A program made the position numbers and the translations under genes. 8,541 nt of DNA, from assembly GCA_017502965.1 (NCBI GenBank), contig JAFVTZ010000090.1, positions 1-8,541 on the forward strand, read 5' to 3'. Source of the stretch: Clostridia bacterium. GTDB lineage: Bacteria; Bacillota; Clostridia; Oscillospirales; Acutalibacteraceae. Shown here one piece after another: positions 1 to 5,678 of this stretch. Below the pieces are notes generated by a model that was not told the origin of the DNA, did not search any database, and saw only the letters and a list, made by a program, of their open reading frames with translations. Numbering within the stretch: the first letter of the stretch is position 1; every line of letters starts with the position of its first letter.

Positions 1-106
1 AAGCCGCACCGTGTTCCATACATATTTCCCTCATAGCCCTGTCAGCAACACCTGCCATAGGAGCCAGAGCGGCAAAACCTTTAATTTCAACATTTCCTAT
101 CTTCAT
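1..106 (-). CDS. dusB: tRNA-dihydrouridine synthase, DusB-like (N-terminal part, runs off left edge)
   Basis: Reading the minus strand from the ATG at 106-104 gives 35 residues beginning MKIGNVEIKGF, followed by LAPMAGVADRAMREIC. IG-x-V-x-I-K then LAPMAGV-x-D-x-x-x-R is the typical start of the Dus/NifR3 family, flavoenzymes that use FMN and NADPH to reduce uridine to dihydrouridine in tRNA; LAPMAG is the FMN-contacting loop at the end of the first barrel strand. The rest of the TIM barrel and the catalytic Cys lie outside the window. An in-frame stop at 124-122 lies just upstream and no other canonical start follows it, so the ATG is well fixed. No Shine-Dalgarno motif precedes it, and the promoter suggests a leaderless mRNA. 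The assignment to DusB rather than another Dus subgroup rests only on the N-terminus. Confidence 0.85.
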   Translation of the reverse strand, partial: MKIGNVEIKGFAALAPMAGVADRAMREICMEHGAA

Positions 107-113
107 AAACCGA

Positions 114-142
114 ATTATACTTTATTATTTTCACTATGTCAA
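114..142 (-). promoter_or_regulatory. Consensus sigma-A type promoter for dus
   Basis: On the minus strand TTGACA (142-137) and TATAAT (119-114) match the consensus exactly and are 17 bp apart. The expected transcription start, 6-7 bases beyond the -10 box, is about 107-106. That is at or one base before the A of the dus ATG (106), so the mRNA would have essentially no 5' leader. Confidence 0.75.
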
Positions 143-160
143 ATTTTTTTAAAAAATATA
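143..160. promoter_or_regulatory. A/T-only block between divergent promoters (candidate shared UP element)
   Basis: These 18 bases are only A and T (a T7 run followed by an A6 run and TATA) and fill exactly the gap between the two outward-facing -35 boxes at 137-142 and 161-166. A/T tracts just upstream of -35 boxes are known binding sites for the RNA polymerase alpha C-terminal domain. Use by both promoters is inference. Confidence 0.4.
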
Positions 161-189
161 ATGACATATATTCATAAATATGTTATACT
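161..189 (+). promoter_or_regulatory. Promoter for polA (extended -10)
   Basis: ATGACA (161-166, five of six consensus bases) and TATACT (184-189, five of six) are 17 bp apart. TG at 181-182, one base before the -10 box, makes an extended -10. The start of transcription would be about 196, giving a leader of about 29 nt that contains the GGAGG ribosome-binding site. Confidence 0.65.
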
Positions 190-210
190 ATTATAGATAA
201 TATCTATTAT

Positions 211-215
211 GGAGG
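211..215 (+). promoter_or_regulatory. Ribosome-binding site fixing the TTG start of polA
   Basis: GGAGG lies 9 nt before the TTG at 225. The encoded protein then begins MKLLAIDGNS, the normal PolA N-terminus with its first catalytic Asp at residue 7, so the TTG start is well supported. Confidence 0.8.
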
Positions 216-224
216 TAAAAGCAT

Positions 225-704
225 TTGAAACTGCTCGCTATTGACGGAAACAGTATCATAAACCGCGCGTTTTACGGTATAAAACTGCTGTCCACAAAGG
301 ACGGGCAGTACACCAATGCGGTTTACGGTTTTATAAATATTTTAAACCGCCTGTGCGAACTCGAAAAGCCTGACGGGGTGGCGATAGCATTTGATTTGAA
401 AGCACCTACTTTCCGCCACGAAATGTTTGACAGTTACAAGGCAGGCAGAAAAGGTATGCCCCCTGAACTTGCAAGTCAGTTACCCGTTATGAAAGAATGG
501 CTCACCCTTGCAGGATACACCTGCATAGAGTGTGCAGGATTCGAGGCTGACGATATTTTAGGCACAATCGGCCACATCTGCGAACAAAGCGGTTACGAAT
601 GTGTTATATCGACAGGTGACAGGGATTCTCTGCAACTTATCTCCGACAAGACAAGGGTTTTACTTGCCGCAACCAAGATGGGGCACCCTGAAATTATAAA
701 TTAA
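225..704 (+). CDS. polA: DNA polymerase I, N-terminal fragment (5'-nuclease domain cut by an in-frame TAA)
   Basis: These 159 residues are the first half of the PolA 5'-3' exonuclease (flap endonuclease) domain, which removes RNA primers and flaps. Metal-binding acidic positions are visible: D7 in AIDGNS, D57 in IAFD, E107/D109/D110 in FEADD, and D132/D134 in GDRDSLQL. The SYKAGRK segment typical of the family is at 70-76. Reading stops at TAA (702-704). The same frame continues with a normal PolA sequence, including the remaining metal ligands in GDSSDN, so this piece alone should not form a complete active site. The stop most simply replaces a Tyr codon (TAT or TAC). Whether it is a real mutation, a sequence error or a read-through site cannot be told from the window; the gene may be a very recent pseudogene. 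Confidence 0.85.
   Translation: MKLLAIDGNSIINRAFYGIKLLSTKDGQYTNAVYGFINILNRLCELEKPDGVAIAFDLKAPTFRHEMFDSYKAGRKGMPPELASQLPVMKEWLTLAGYTCIECAGFEADDILGTIGHICEQSGYECVISTGDRDSLQLISDKTRVLLAATKMGHPEIIN
702..704 (+). other. polA: In-frame nonsense codon inside polA
   Basis: TAA sits as codon 160 of an otherwise continuous 843-residue PolA frame from the TTG at 225 to the TAA at 2754-2756. There is no frame change: 750 lies in the same frame as 225. The residues on each side (PEIIN before, TKEALFEKYGLTPEE after) join as in ordinary PolA proteins. TAA is the terminal stop of polA, tsaD, mreB and mreC in this window, so a reassigned genetic code is unlikely. Confidence 0.9.
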
Positions 705-749
705 ACAAAAGAGGCACTTTTTGAGAAATACGGGCTGACTCCGGAAGAA

Positions 750-2756
750 ATGATAGAACTAAAAGCCCTTATGGGGGACAGTTCGGATAATATCCCCGGT
801 GTTGCAGGGGTTGGCGAAAAAACCGCAACCGACCTTATTTCCCGTTACCACAGCATTGATTATATATACGAAAATCTTGACACGCTTGAAATTAAAGAGG
901 GTGTCCGCAAAAAGTTGGCGGACGGAAAAGAAAGTGCGTTTTTAAGCCGAAAACTCGGTACTATATGCAAAACAGCGCCTATTGACGGCGATATAGAAAA
1001 CTATAAAACAAAGCCTTGCGATAAATCCGCTCTGGCTCGCCTTATGACAAAACTTGAGTTTTTCAAACTTATGGAAAAAATGGGTCTTGAGGCGGACAAC
1101 CGCCAGTTGCAAATAGGACTTGACACCGAGCCTGCCGCAAAAGTAAAGGTTTTTGAATCTTTACCCGAAAATCTTTCAAAAGTTACCCTCTTTAACACTG
1201 ATGAAGATTTTGCCTGCGTATGGGACGAGGGTGTCTGCCGTATTGATGAAGATACTTTCAAATCTCTTTTAAAGAACGGCTCGGTCCAAAAAAGACTGTA
1301 TGATATTAAAACGCTTTACAAGCAGTACGGCGAAATTCTGAACGCATCTCTCGATGCAATGCTTGCGGGATATCTCTGCAACCCTGCATCTTCGTCATAT
1401 TCACCCGAAAGACTTGCACAGGAATACGGCGCAGTTGCTCCCGAAACCGAAAACTGTGATGACGAATTTATTAAAAATGCAACTCTGTTTTATGCTACCT
1501 GTGACTGTCTTGAAAAAGAACTCGAAAAAACAGAGCAGTTAAACCTATTAAAGGAAATCGAAATTCCCTTGGCTTCTGTTCTCGGGGATATGGAACTTTG
1601 CGGTTTTCTTGTAGACAAAGAGGGTCTTTGCAAACTGTCAGACAGTCTCGGAGAGAGAATTTCAGTTCTGGAAAAGGACATTTATTCACTTGTAGGTTAT
1701 GAATTCAACCTCAATTCTCCAAAACAGTTGGGTGTTGCGCTGTTTGAAAAGTTAGGGCTTCCCGCAAAAAAGAAAACCAAAAGCGGTTACAGCACAAATG
1801 CAGAAGTTTTAGAAGAACTCAAAGATGCGCACCCTGCGGTTGAATATTTGCTTGAATACCGCAAACTTGCAAAACTCAAATCCACTTATGCTGACGGTCT
1901 TCAGAACTGCATATCCGAAGATGGCAGAATACACACAACCTTTAATCAGACCGAAGCAAGAACAGGGCGAATCAGTTCTTTAGAGCCGAATTTGCAAAAT
2001 ATTCCCGTCAGGACAGAGGAAGGCAGGAAACTTCGAGAATACTTTATTTCCCCCAAGGGCAGAGTGCTTTGCGATGCTGACTATTCGCAGATAGAACTCA
2101 GGGTTTTAGCCCATATTGCAAACGATGAGAATATGATAAACGCCTTTAAATCGGGAGCCGATATACACACCGCAACTGCGGCGCAGGTTTTCGGTATGCC
2201 GCTCGATATGGTGACACCCGTAATGAGAAGCAGGGCAAAAGCGGTTAATTTCGGCATAGTTTACGGAATAGGCGCATTTTCGCTTTCGAAAGATATCGGA
2301 GTTACCCGCAAAGAGGCGGACAGTTATATAAAAAGTTATCTTGAAACCTACCCATCTGTTGCGGCATATATGGAAAACACCATTGAGCAGGCGAAGGTTG
2401 ACGGTTTTGTTAAAACCCTTTTCGGCAGGCGCAGATATCTGCCTGAACTTCACAATTCAAACGGGATGCTCAGAGCATTCGGCGAAAGGGTTGCAAGAAA
2501 TGCACCCATTCAGGGAACTGCCGCAGATATCATTAAAATTGCAATGATAAGGGTATTCGAAAGCCTTAAAAAAGAATTCCCCTCTGCAAAACTTATTTTG
2601 CAGGTGCACGACGAACTTATAGTTGAATGTGATGAGTGCGAGGCAAAAGCAGTTTGCAGTCTGCTTGAAAAAGAGATGGCGGCGGCACGCGAGATGACAG
2701 TAGACCTCATTGCCGATGCTGCTTTCGGAAAAAACTGGCTTGAAGCGAAAGGTTAA
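750..2756 (+). CDS. polA: DNA polymerase I, C-terminal part (rest of 5' nuclease, inert exonuclease-like domain, polymerase)
   Basis: This is the continuation of polA in the same frame as 225-704; 705-749 also encode PolA residues. If translated alone, the first ATG is at 750, with only a poorly spaced GGAAG (743-747) before it. It opens with GDSSDNIPGV and a helix-hairpin-helix (VGEKTATDLI), the second half of the 5' nuclease. The middle region (fragment residues ~140-270) has the size of the 3'-5' exonuclease domain, but no DxE motif could be recognised, so proofreading is probably absent, as in Taq and Bacillus enzymes. The polymerase domain is intact: RTGRISSLEPNLQNIP, motif A DYSQIELRVLAH (444-455), motif B RAKAVNFGIVYG (495-506), motif C QVHDELIVE (618-626). 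It should support gap filling in repair and Okazaki fragment maturation if produced. Three bases separate its stop from the next gene. Confidence 0.85.
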   Translation: MIELKALMGDSSDNIPGVAGVGEKTATDLISRYHSIDYIYENLDTLEIKEGVRKKLADGKESAFLSRKLGTICKTAPIDGDIENYKTKPCDKSALARLMTKLEFFKLMEKMGLEADNRQLQIGLDTEPAAKVKVFESLPENLSKVTLFNTDEDFACVWDEGVCRIDEDTFKSLLKNGSVQKRLYDIKTLYKQYGEILNASLDAMLAGYLCNPASSSYSPERLAQEYGAVAPETENCDDEFIKNATLFYATCDCLEKELEKTEQLNLLKEIEIPLASVLGDMELCGFLVDKEGLCKLSDSLGERISVLEKDIYSLVGYEFNLNSPKQLGVALFEKLGLPAKKKTKSGYSTNAEVLEELKDAHPAVEYLLEYRKLAKLKSTYADGLQNCISEDGRIHTTFNQTEARTGRISSLEPNLQNIPVRTEEGRKLREYFISPKGRVLCDADYSQIELRVLAHIANDENMINAFKSGADIHTATAAQVFGMPLDMVTPVMRSRAKAVNFGIVYGIGAFSLSKDIGVTRKEADSYIKSYLETYPSVAAYMENTIEQAKVDGFVKTLFGRRRYLPELHNSNGMLRAFGERVARNAPIQGTAADIIKIAMIRVFESLKKEFPSAKLILQVHDELIVECDECEAKAVCSLLEKEMAAAREMTVDLIADAAFGKNWLEAKG

Positions 2757-2759
2757 AAA

Positions 2760-3611
2760 ATGAACATTCTTTTTGTTTGCACAGGTAACACCTGCCGCAG
2801 CCCTATGGCAGAAGGTTATCTTAAATCCAAAAATCTGCCTGATGTTAATGTTGAGAGCAGAGGACTTTCCTCAAACGGTGAAGCAGTGAGCCAAAACTCC
2901 GCTCTGGCTATGCAAGAAATCGGCATTGATATATCGGGTCTTGTTTCAGAACAGATAAATTTTTCCGATATTGTTTGGGCGGATAAAATTATCTGTATGT
3001 CGCAAAGCCATAAAACCGCTGTGTCTCTCTATACATCTCCTGACAAGGTTTTTGTTCTGGGCGGCGGTATTCCCGACCCGTTTGGCGGAGATTTAAAGGT
3101 TTACACCGAATGCCGAAACGCGATAACCGATGCTATAGACTCTCTCTTAAAAGACGGTTTTTTCAGCGAATTGCAGATAATGAAAATGGAGAGAGAACAC
3201 ATAAAAAGCATTGCCGAACTCGAAAAAATCTGTTTTTCTACTCCCTGGAGCGAAGAAACAATTTTGCAGGCGTTTATAAGCGGAACAAAATTCTTTGTTG
3301 CAGTGAAAAACGGAAAACTGCTCGGCTATATCGGAATCAGTTGCATTATAGACGAGGGATATATTGCAAACATTGCCGTTTTTCCCGAACACAGGAATGA
3401 GGGAATTGCCACAGCACTTCTGAACAGGGTATTTTCCCACGCTAAGGACACGGGTCTTTCTTTTGTTTCACTTGAAGTCAGGGCTTCTAACACGGCGGCA
3501 ATAAACCTTTATGAAAAAACAGGGTTTAAAGAGGAAGGCAGACGAAAGAATTTCTATGACAACCCAAAAGAAGATGCGTTAATTATGACAAAAAGGTTTG
3601 AAAGTATATGA
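2760..3611 (+). CDS. Fusion of YwlE-like low-molecular-weight phosphatase and RimI-type N-acetyltransferase
   Basis: One 283-residue ORF carries two complete domains. Residues 1-~138 are a low-molecular-weight protein phosphatase: the P-loop CTGNTCRS (7-14) has nucleophile C7 and R13, and DPFGG (106-110) supplies the general acid D106. Thr at position 11 is the residue known to favour phosphoarginine in Bacillus YwlE, so arginine phosphatase activity is plausible. Residues ~141-283 are a GNAT acetyltransferase of the RimI type: acetyl-CoA motif IAVFPEHRNEGIATALL (205-221), SLEVRASNTAAINLYEKTGF (237-256, with E239 and Y251 at the usual catalytic positions), then RRKNFYDN and EDALIMTK. RimI acetylates the N-terminus of ribosomal protein S18 in E. 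coli. AAAGG (2748-2752) precedes the ATG, and the stop overlaps the tsaD start in ATGA. An internal ATG (3180) could start RimI alone, but no clear ribosome-binding site precedes it. The fusion is certain in this sequence; its joint function is unknown. Confidence 0.88.
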   Translation: MNILFVCTGNTCRSPMAEGYLKSKNLPDVNVESRGLSSNGEAVSQNSALAMQEIGIDISGLVSEQINFSDIVWADKIICMSQSHKTAVSLYTSPDKVFVLGGGIPDPFGGDLKVYTECRNAITDAIDSLLKDGFFSELQIMKMEREHIKSIAELEKICFSTPWSEETILQAFISGTKFFVAVKNGKLLGYIGISCIIDEGYIANIAVFPEHRNEGIATALLNRVFSHAKDTGLSFVSLEVRASNTAAINLYEKTGFKEEGRRKNFYDNPKEDALIMTKRFESI

Positions 3612-4615
3612 AAATTTTAAGTATTGAAAGTTCTTGTGACGAAACCTCTGCGGCGGTAGTTGAAGAAAGAACTGTTCTTTCAAATATAATCGCAACTCAG
3701 ATTGCCGAACACCGTATTTACGGCGGTGTTGTTCCCGAAATTGCATCAAGACGGCACACTGAGGCTATAAGTGCAGTCTGCGACGAGGCTTTAAAGGAAG
3801 CCGGAATTGAATACAGCGATATAGACGCGGTTGCGGTGACTTTTGCACCGGGGCTTATCGGAGCGCTGCTTGTAGGAGTGAACTTTGCAAAGGGGCTCAG
3901 CCTCTCTCTCGGAGTGCCGCTTATTCCCGTTCACCATCTGCGCTCGCATATTGCCGCAAACTACATTGCCCACCCTGATTTGAAACCGCCTTTTTTATGC
4001 CTTTTGGTATCGGGCGGAAATACTGTTATCGCAGAGGTTGAGGACTATACGAAATTTAAAATTCTCGGCGGCACAAGAGATGATGCCGCAGGCGAATGTT
4101 TTGATAAAACCGCCCGTCAGATGGGACTTGAATACCCCGGCGGAGTGACACTTGATAAAATTGCAACCGTGTCAGATTTCACAAAATATCCTTTGCCTTT
4201 TCCGAAATCGGGCGGCGGGGAATACGATTTTTCCTTTTCAGGGCTTAAAACCGCCGTTATAAATACAGTTCATAACGCAAAACAAAAAGGTGAGGGAATT
4301 GATGTTCCCGTTCTTTGTGCAACAATCAGAGAGCGAGTTTGCGATATGCTGATAGAAAACACTTTTAAAGCCGCCGAGAATCTCGGGTATAAAAAAATCG
4401 CCCTTGCAGGCGGTGTTTCGGCTAACAGCGAACTGCGAAGAAGAATGGAAGAAGAATGTAAAAAACGGGGCTTCGAACTTTATTTTCCGCCTCTTAAATA
4501 CTGCGGTGATAATGCAGCAATGGTAGGAGCGCAGGGCTATTACGAATATCTTTCGGGAAATATTGCCTCATCCGACCTTAATGCCACCGCAACATTACCT
4601 ATTGATTATAAATAA
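3608..4615 (+). CDS. tsaD: tRNA N6-adenosine threonylcarbamoyltransferase TsaD
   Basis: A 335-residue, full-length member of the Kae1/TsaD family, which transfers the threonylcarbamoyl group from TC-AMP to A37 of ANN-decoding tRNAs (t6A), working with TsaB and TsaE in bacteria. Visible motifs are IESSCDETSAAVV (6-18), the metal-binding HxxxH as H110-LRS-H114, LLVSGGNT (132-139), GGTRDDAAGECFDKTAR (154-170), YDFSFSGLKTAV (206-217), ALAGGVSANSELR (265-277) and the C-terminal metal ligand D301 in CGDNAAM. The ATG overlaps the stop of the phosphatase-RimI gene, implying translational coupling; rimI next to tsaD is a classic bacterial arrangement. tsaB and tsaE, often in the same cluster, are not in this window. 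The TAA is followed after two bases by a palindromic repeat element that probably marks the end of the polA-to-tsaD unit. Confidence 0.96.
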   Translation: MKILSIESSCDETSAAVVEERTVLSNIIATQIAEHRIYGGVVPEIASRRHTEAISAVCDEALKEAGIEYSDIDAVAVTFAPGLIGALLVGVNFAKGLSLSLGVPLIPVHHLRSHIAANYIAHPDLKPPFLCLLVSGGNTVIAEVEDYTKFKILGGTRDDAAGECFDKTARQMGLEYPGGVTLDKIATVSDFTKYPLPFPKSGGGEYDFSFSGLKTAVINTVHNAKQKGEGIDVPVLCATIRERVCDMLIENTFKAAENLGYKKIALAGGVSANSELRRRMEEECKKRGFELYFPPLKYCGDNAAMVGAQGYYEYLSGNIASSDLNATATLPIDYK

Positions 4616-4617
4616 AA

Positions 4618-4730
4618 ATGAATGATGAATAATGAATAATTTCGGTGTTCCGCAAAGCGGAACAAATATATATGTTTTTGCTTCGCAAAAACACCTTAAC
4701 TTTTCACTATTCACTTTTCATTATTCACTA
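4618..4730. repeat. MITE-like palindromic element with two inner hairpins
   Basis: Imperfect inverted repeats of 30 bp (4618-4647 and 4692-4721; 22 of 30 positions agree by eye) enclose two perfect hairpins: GTTCCGC-AAA-GCGGAAC (4647-4663) and TGTTTTTGC-TTC-GCAAAAACA (4673-4693). The right arm is itself two near-identical 14-mers, TTTTCACTATTCAC (4701-4714) and TTTTCATTATTCAC (4715-4728). It codes for nothing and fills the tsaD-lipid kinase gap. The shape resembles small non-autonomous repeats. The hairpins may slow or end transcription, but neither has a proper T run after it, so I do not call a terminator. No clear target-site duplication was found. Confidence 0.65.
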
Positions 4731-4770
4731 ACCGGCATTTAAAATGTTGGTTTAAGAAAGGATATGCTTT

Positions 4771-5673
4771 ATGGGTCAGAAAAAACTCTTTTTGATAGTT
4801 AATCCGTGTTCAGGCAAAGCCAAAATGCGAACATCGCTTTTCGGGGTTGTAGAAGCACTTTCGGCTGAAGGATATACCGTAACTGTATATCCGACTAAAT
4901 TTCAGGGCGATGCTACAGATACTGTTGCAAACCTTAAAAACGGCGAGTATGACAGAATTGTAGTCTGCGGGGGAGACGGTACTTTAAACGAGGTCATAAC
5001 AGGTCTTATGCGGTCGGAAATTGACTGCCCGATAGGCTATATCCCTGCAGGAACTCTTAACGAATGGTCCACAGGACTTAATATTTCAAAGAATATTGTG
5101 ACAGCAGCAAAAGATGCGGCAACCGGTGAAGAAACAAGGCTTGATATCGGAAAATTTGACGATAAATATTTCTCTTATACCGCCTCTTTCGGCGCGTTTA
5201 CCTCTGCATCTTACTCTGCTCCTCAGGATGTTAAAAATGTTTTAGGTCAGGCAGCTTATGTGTTTGAGGGGGTTAAAAGCCTCGGAAATATCAAGCCGAT
5301 ACACCTTAAATTCATCTGTGAAGAACGTGAAATTGAGGGAGATTTCCTTTTCGGCGCCATTTCAAACTCAATGTCGGTAGGCGGTATAGTTAAGTTTGAC
5401 CAATCGGTTGTAAAACTTAATGACGGTCTGTTTGAGGTACTGCTTATCCGTAATCCTGACAATATTCTTAAACTCCAGCCTCTGATAGACGGTATTCTCC
5501 GCAGAGAACTTGACCGCGAAGGTATGGAATTTTTCCACACAAAAGAGATAACCGTTTGCGGCGGCGAAGATGTTTCCTGGACATTGGACGGGGAATACTG
5601 CGAAGGCAAAGAAACGGTTAAAATTTCAAATGTTCACAATGCAATAAATCTTATACTTCCCAAGAAAGGTTGA
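4771..5673 (+). CDS. Diacylglycerol kinase family lipid kinase (DagK/YegS/BmrU type)
   Basis: A 300-residue protein of the usual length for the DAGK catalytic family. These soluble or membrane-associated enzymes use ATP to phosphorylate diacylglycerol or related lipids, recycling them into phospholipid synthesis. Motifs: IVNPCSGKAK (9-18), the nucleotide-binding GGDGTLNEVITGL (67-79), PAGTLNEWSTGL (92-103), where many relatives have GTxNDFA, and the C-terminal LDGE (272-275) of the lipid-kinase fold. The start is set by AGAAAGG (4755-4761), 9 nt before the ATG. Its TGA lies 5 nt before mreB, so the two are almost certainly co-transcribed, suggesting a link between lipid recycling and wall elongation. 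The exact lipid substrate cannot be told from sequence, and the family also contains sphingosine-kinase-like and undefined members. Confidence 0.9.
   Translation: MGQKKLFLIVNPCSGKAKMRTSLFGVVEALSAEGYTVTVYPTKFQGDATDTVANLKNGEYDRIVVCGGDGTLNEVITGLMRSEIDCPIGYIPAGTLNEWSTGLNISKNIVTAAKDAATGEETRLDIGKFDDKYFSYTASFGAFTSASYSAPQDVKNVLGQAAYVFEGVKSLGNIKPIHLKFICEEREIEGDFLFGAISNSMSVGGIVKFDQSVVKLNDGLFEVLLIRNPDNILKLQPLIDGILRRELDREGMEFFHTKEITVCGGEDVSWTLDGEYCEGKETVKISNVHNAINLILPKKG
5663..5669 (+). promoter_or_regulatory. Ribosome-binding site deciding the mreB start
   Basis: AGAAAGG lies inside the last codons of the lipid kinase gene, 9 nt before the ATG at 5679. A TTG at 5670 is in frame with mreB but directly abuts this site and is too close to be used, so the ATG, giving MFTRDIGVDLG, is preferred. 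Confidence 0.65.
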
Positions 5674-5678
5674 AAACT

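Noticed and set aside
164..183. Inverted repeat ACATAT-N8-ATATGT between the polA -35 and -10 boxes as an operator
   Set aside because: The arms are only 6 bp in very A/T-rich DNA, and no matching regulator or second copy is visible; chance is a fair explanation.
11..196. A 61-codon open frame on the plus strand at the left edge
   Set aside because: It lies antisense to dus, crosses both promoters, and has no ribosome-binding site or recognisable domain.
225..2756. A reassigned stop codon (TAA read as an amino acid)
   Set aside because: TAA ends polA, tsaD, mreB and mreC normally, and no other gene here has an internal TAA.
4715..4745. Weak promoter (TTTTCA, then TAAAAT) for the lipid kinase gene
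   Set aside because: The -35 match is poor, the spacing is 19 bp, and it lies in the repeat arm. A promoter here is plausible but not supported by the sequence.
5670..5672. TTG as a start for mreB, adding three residues
   Set aside because: It directly abuts the ribosome-binding site and overlaps the TGA of the lipid kinase gene. The ATG at 5679 has correct spacing and gives the usual N-terminus.
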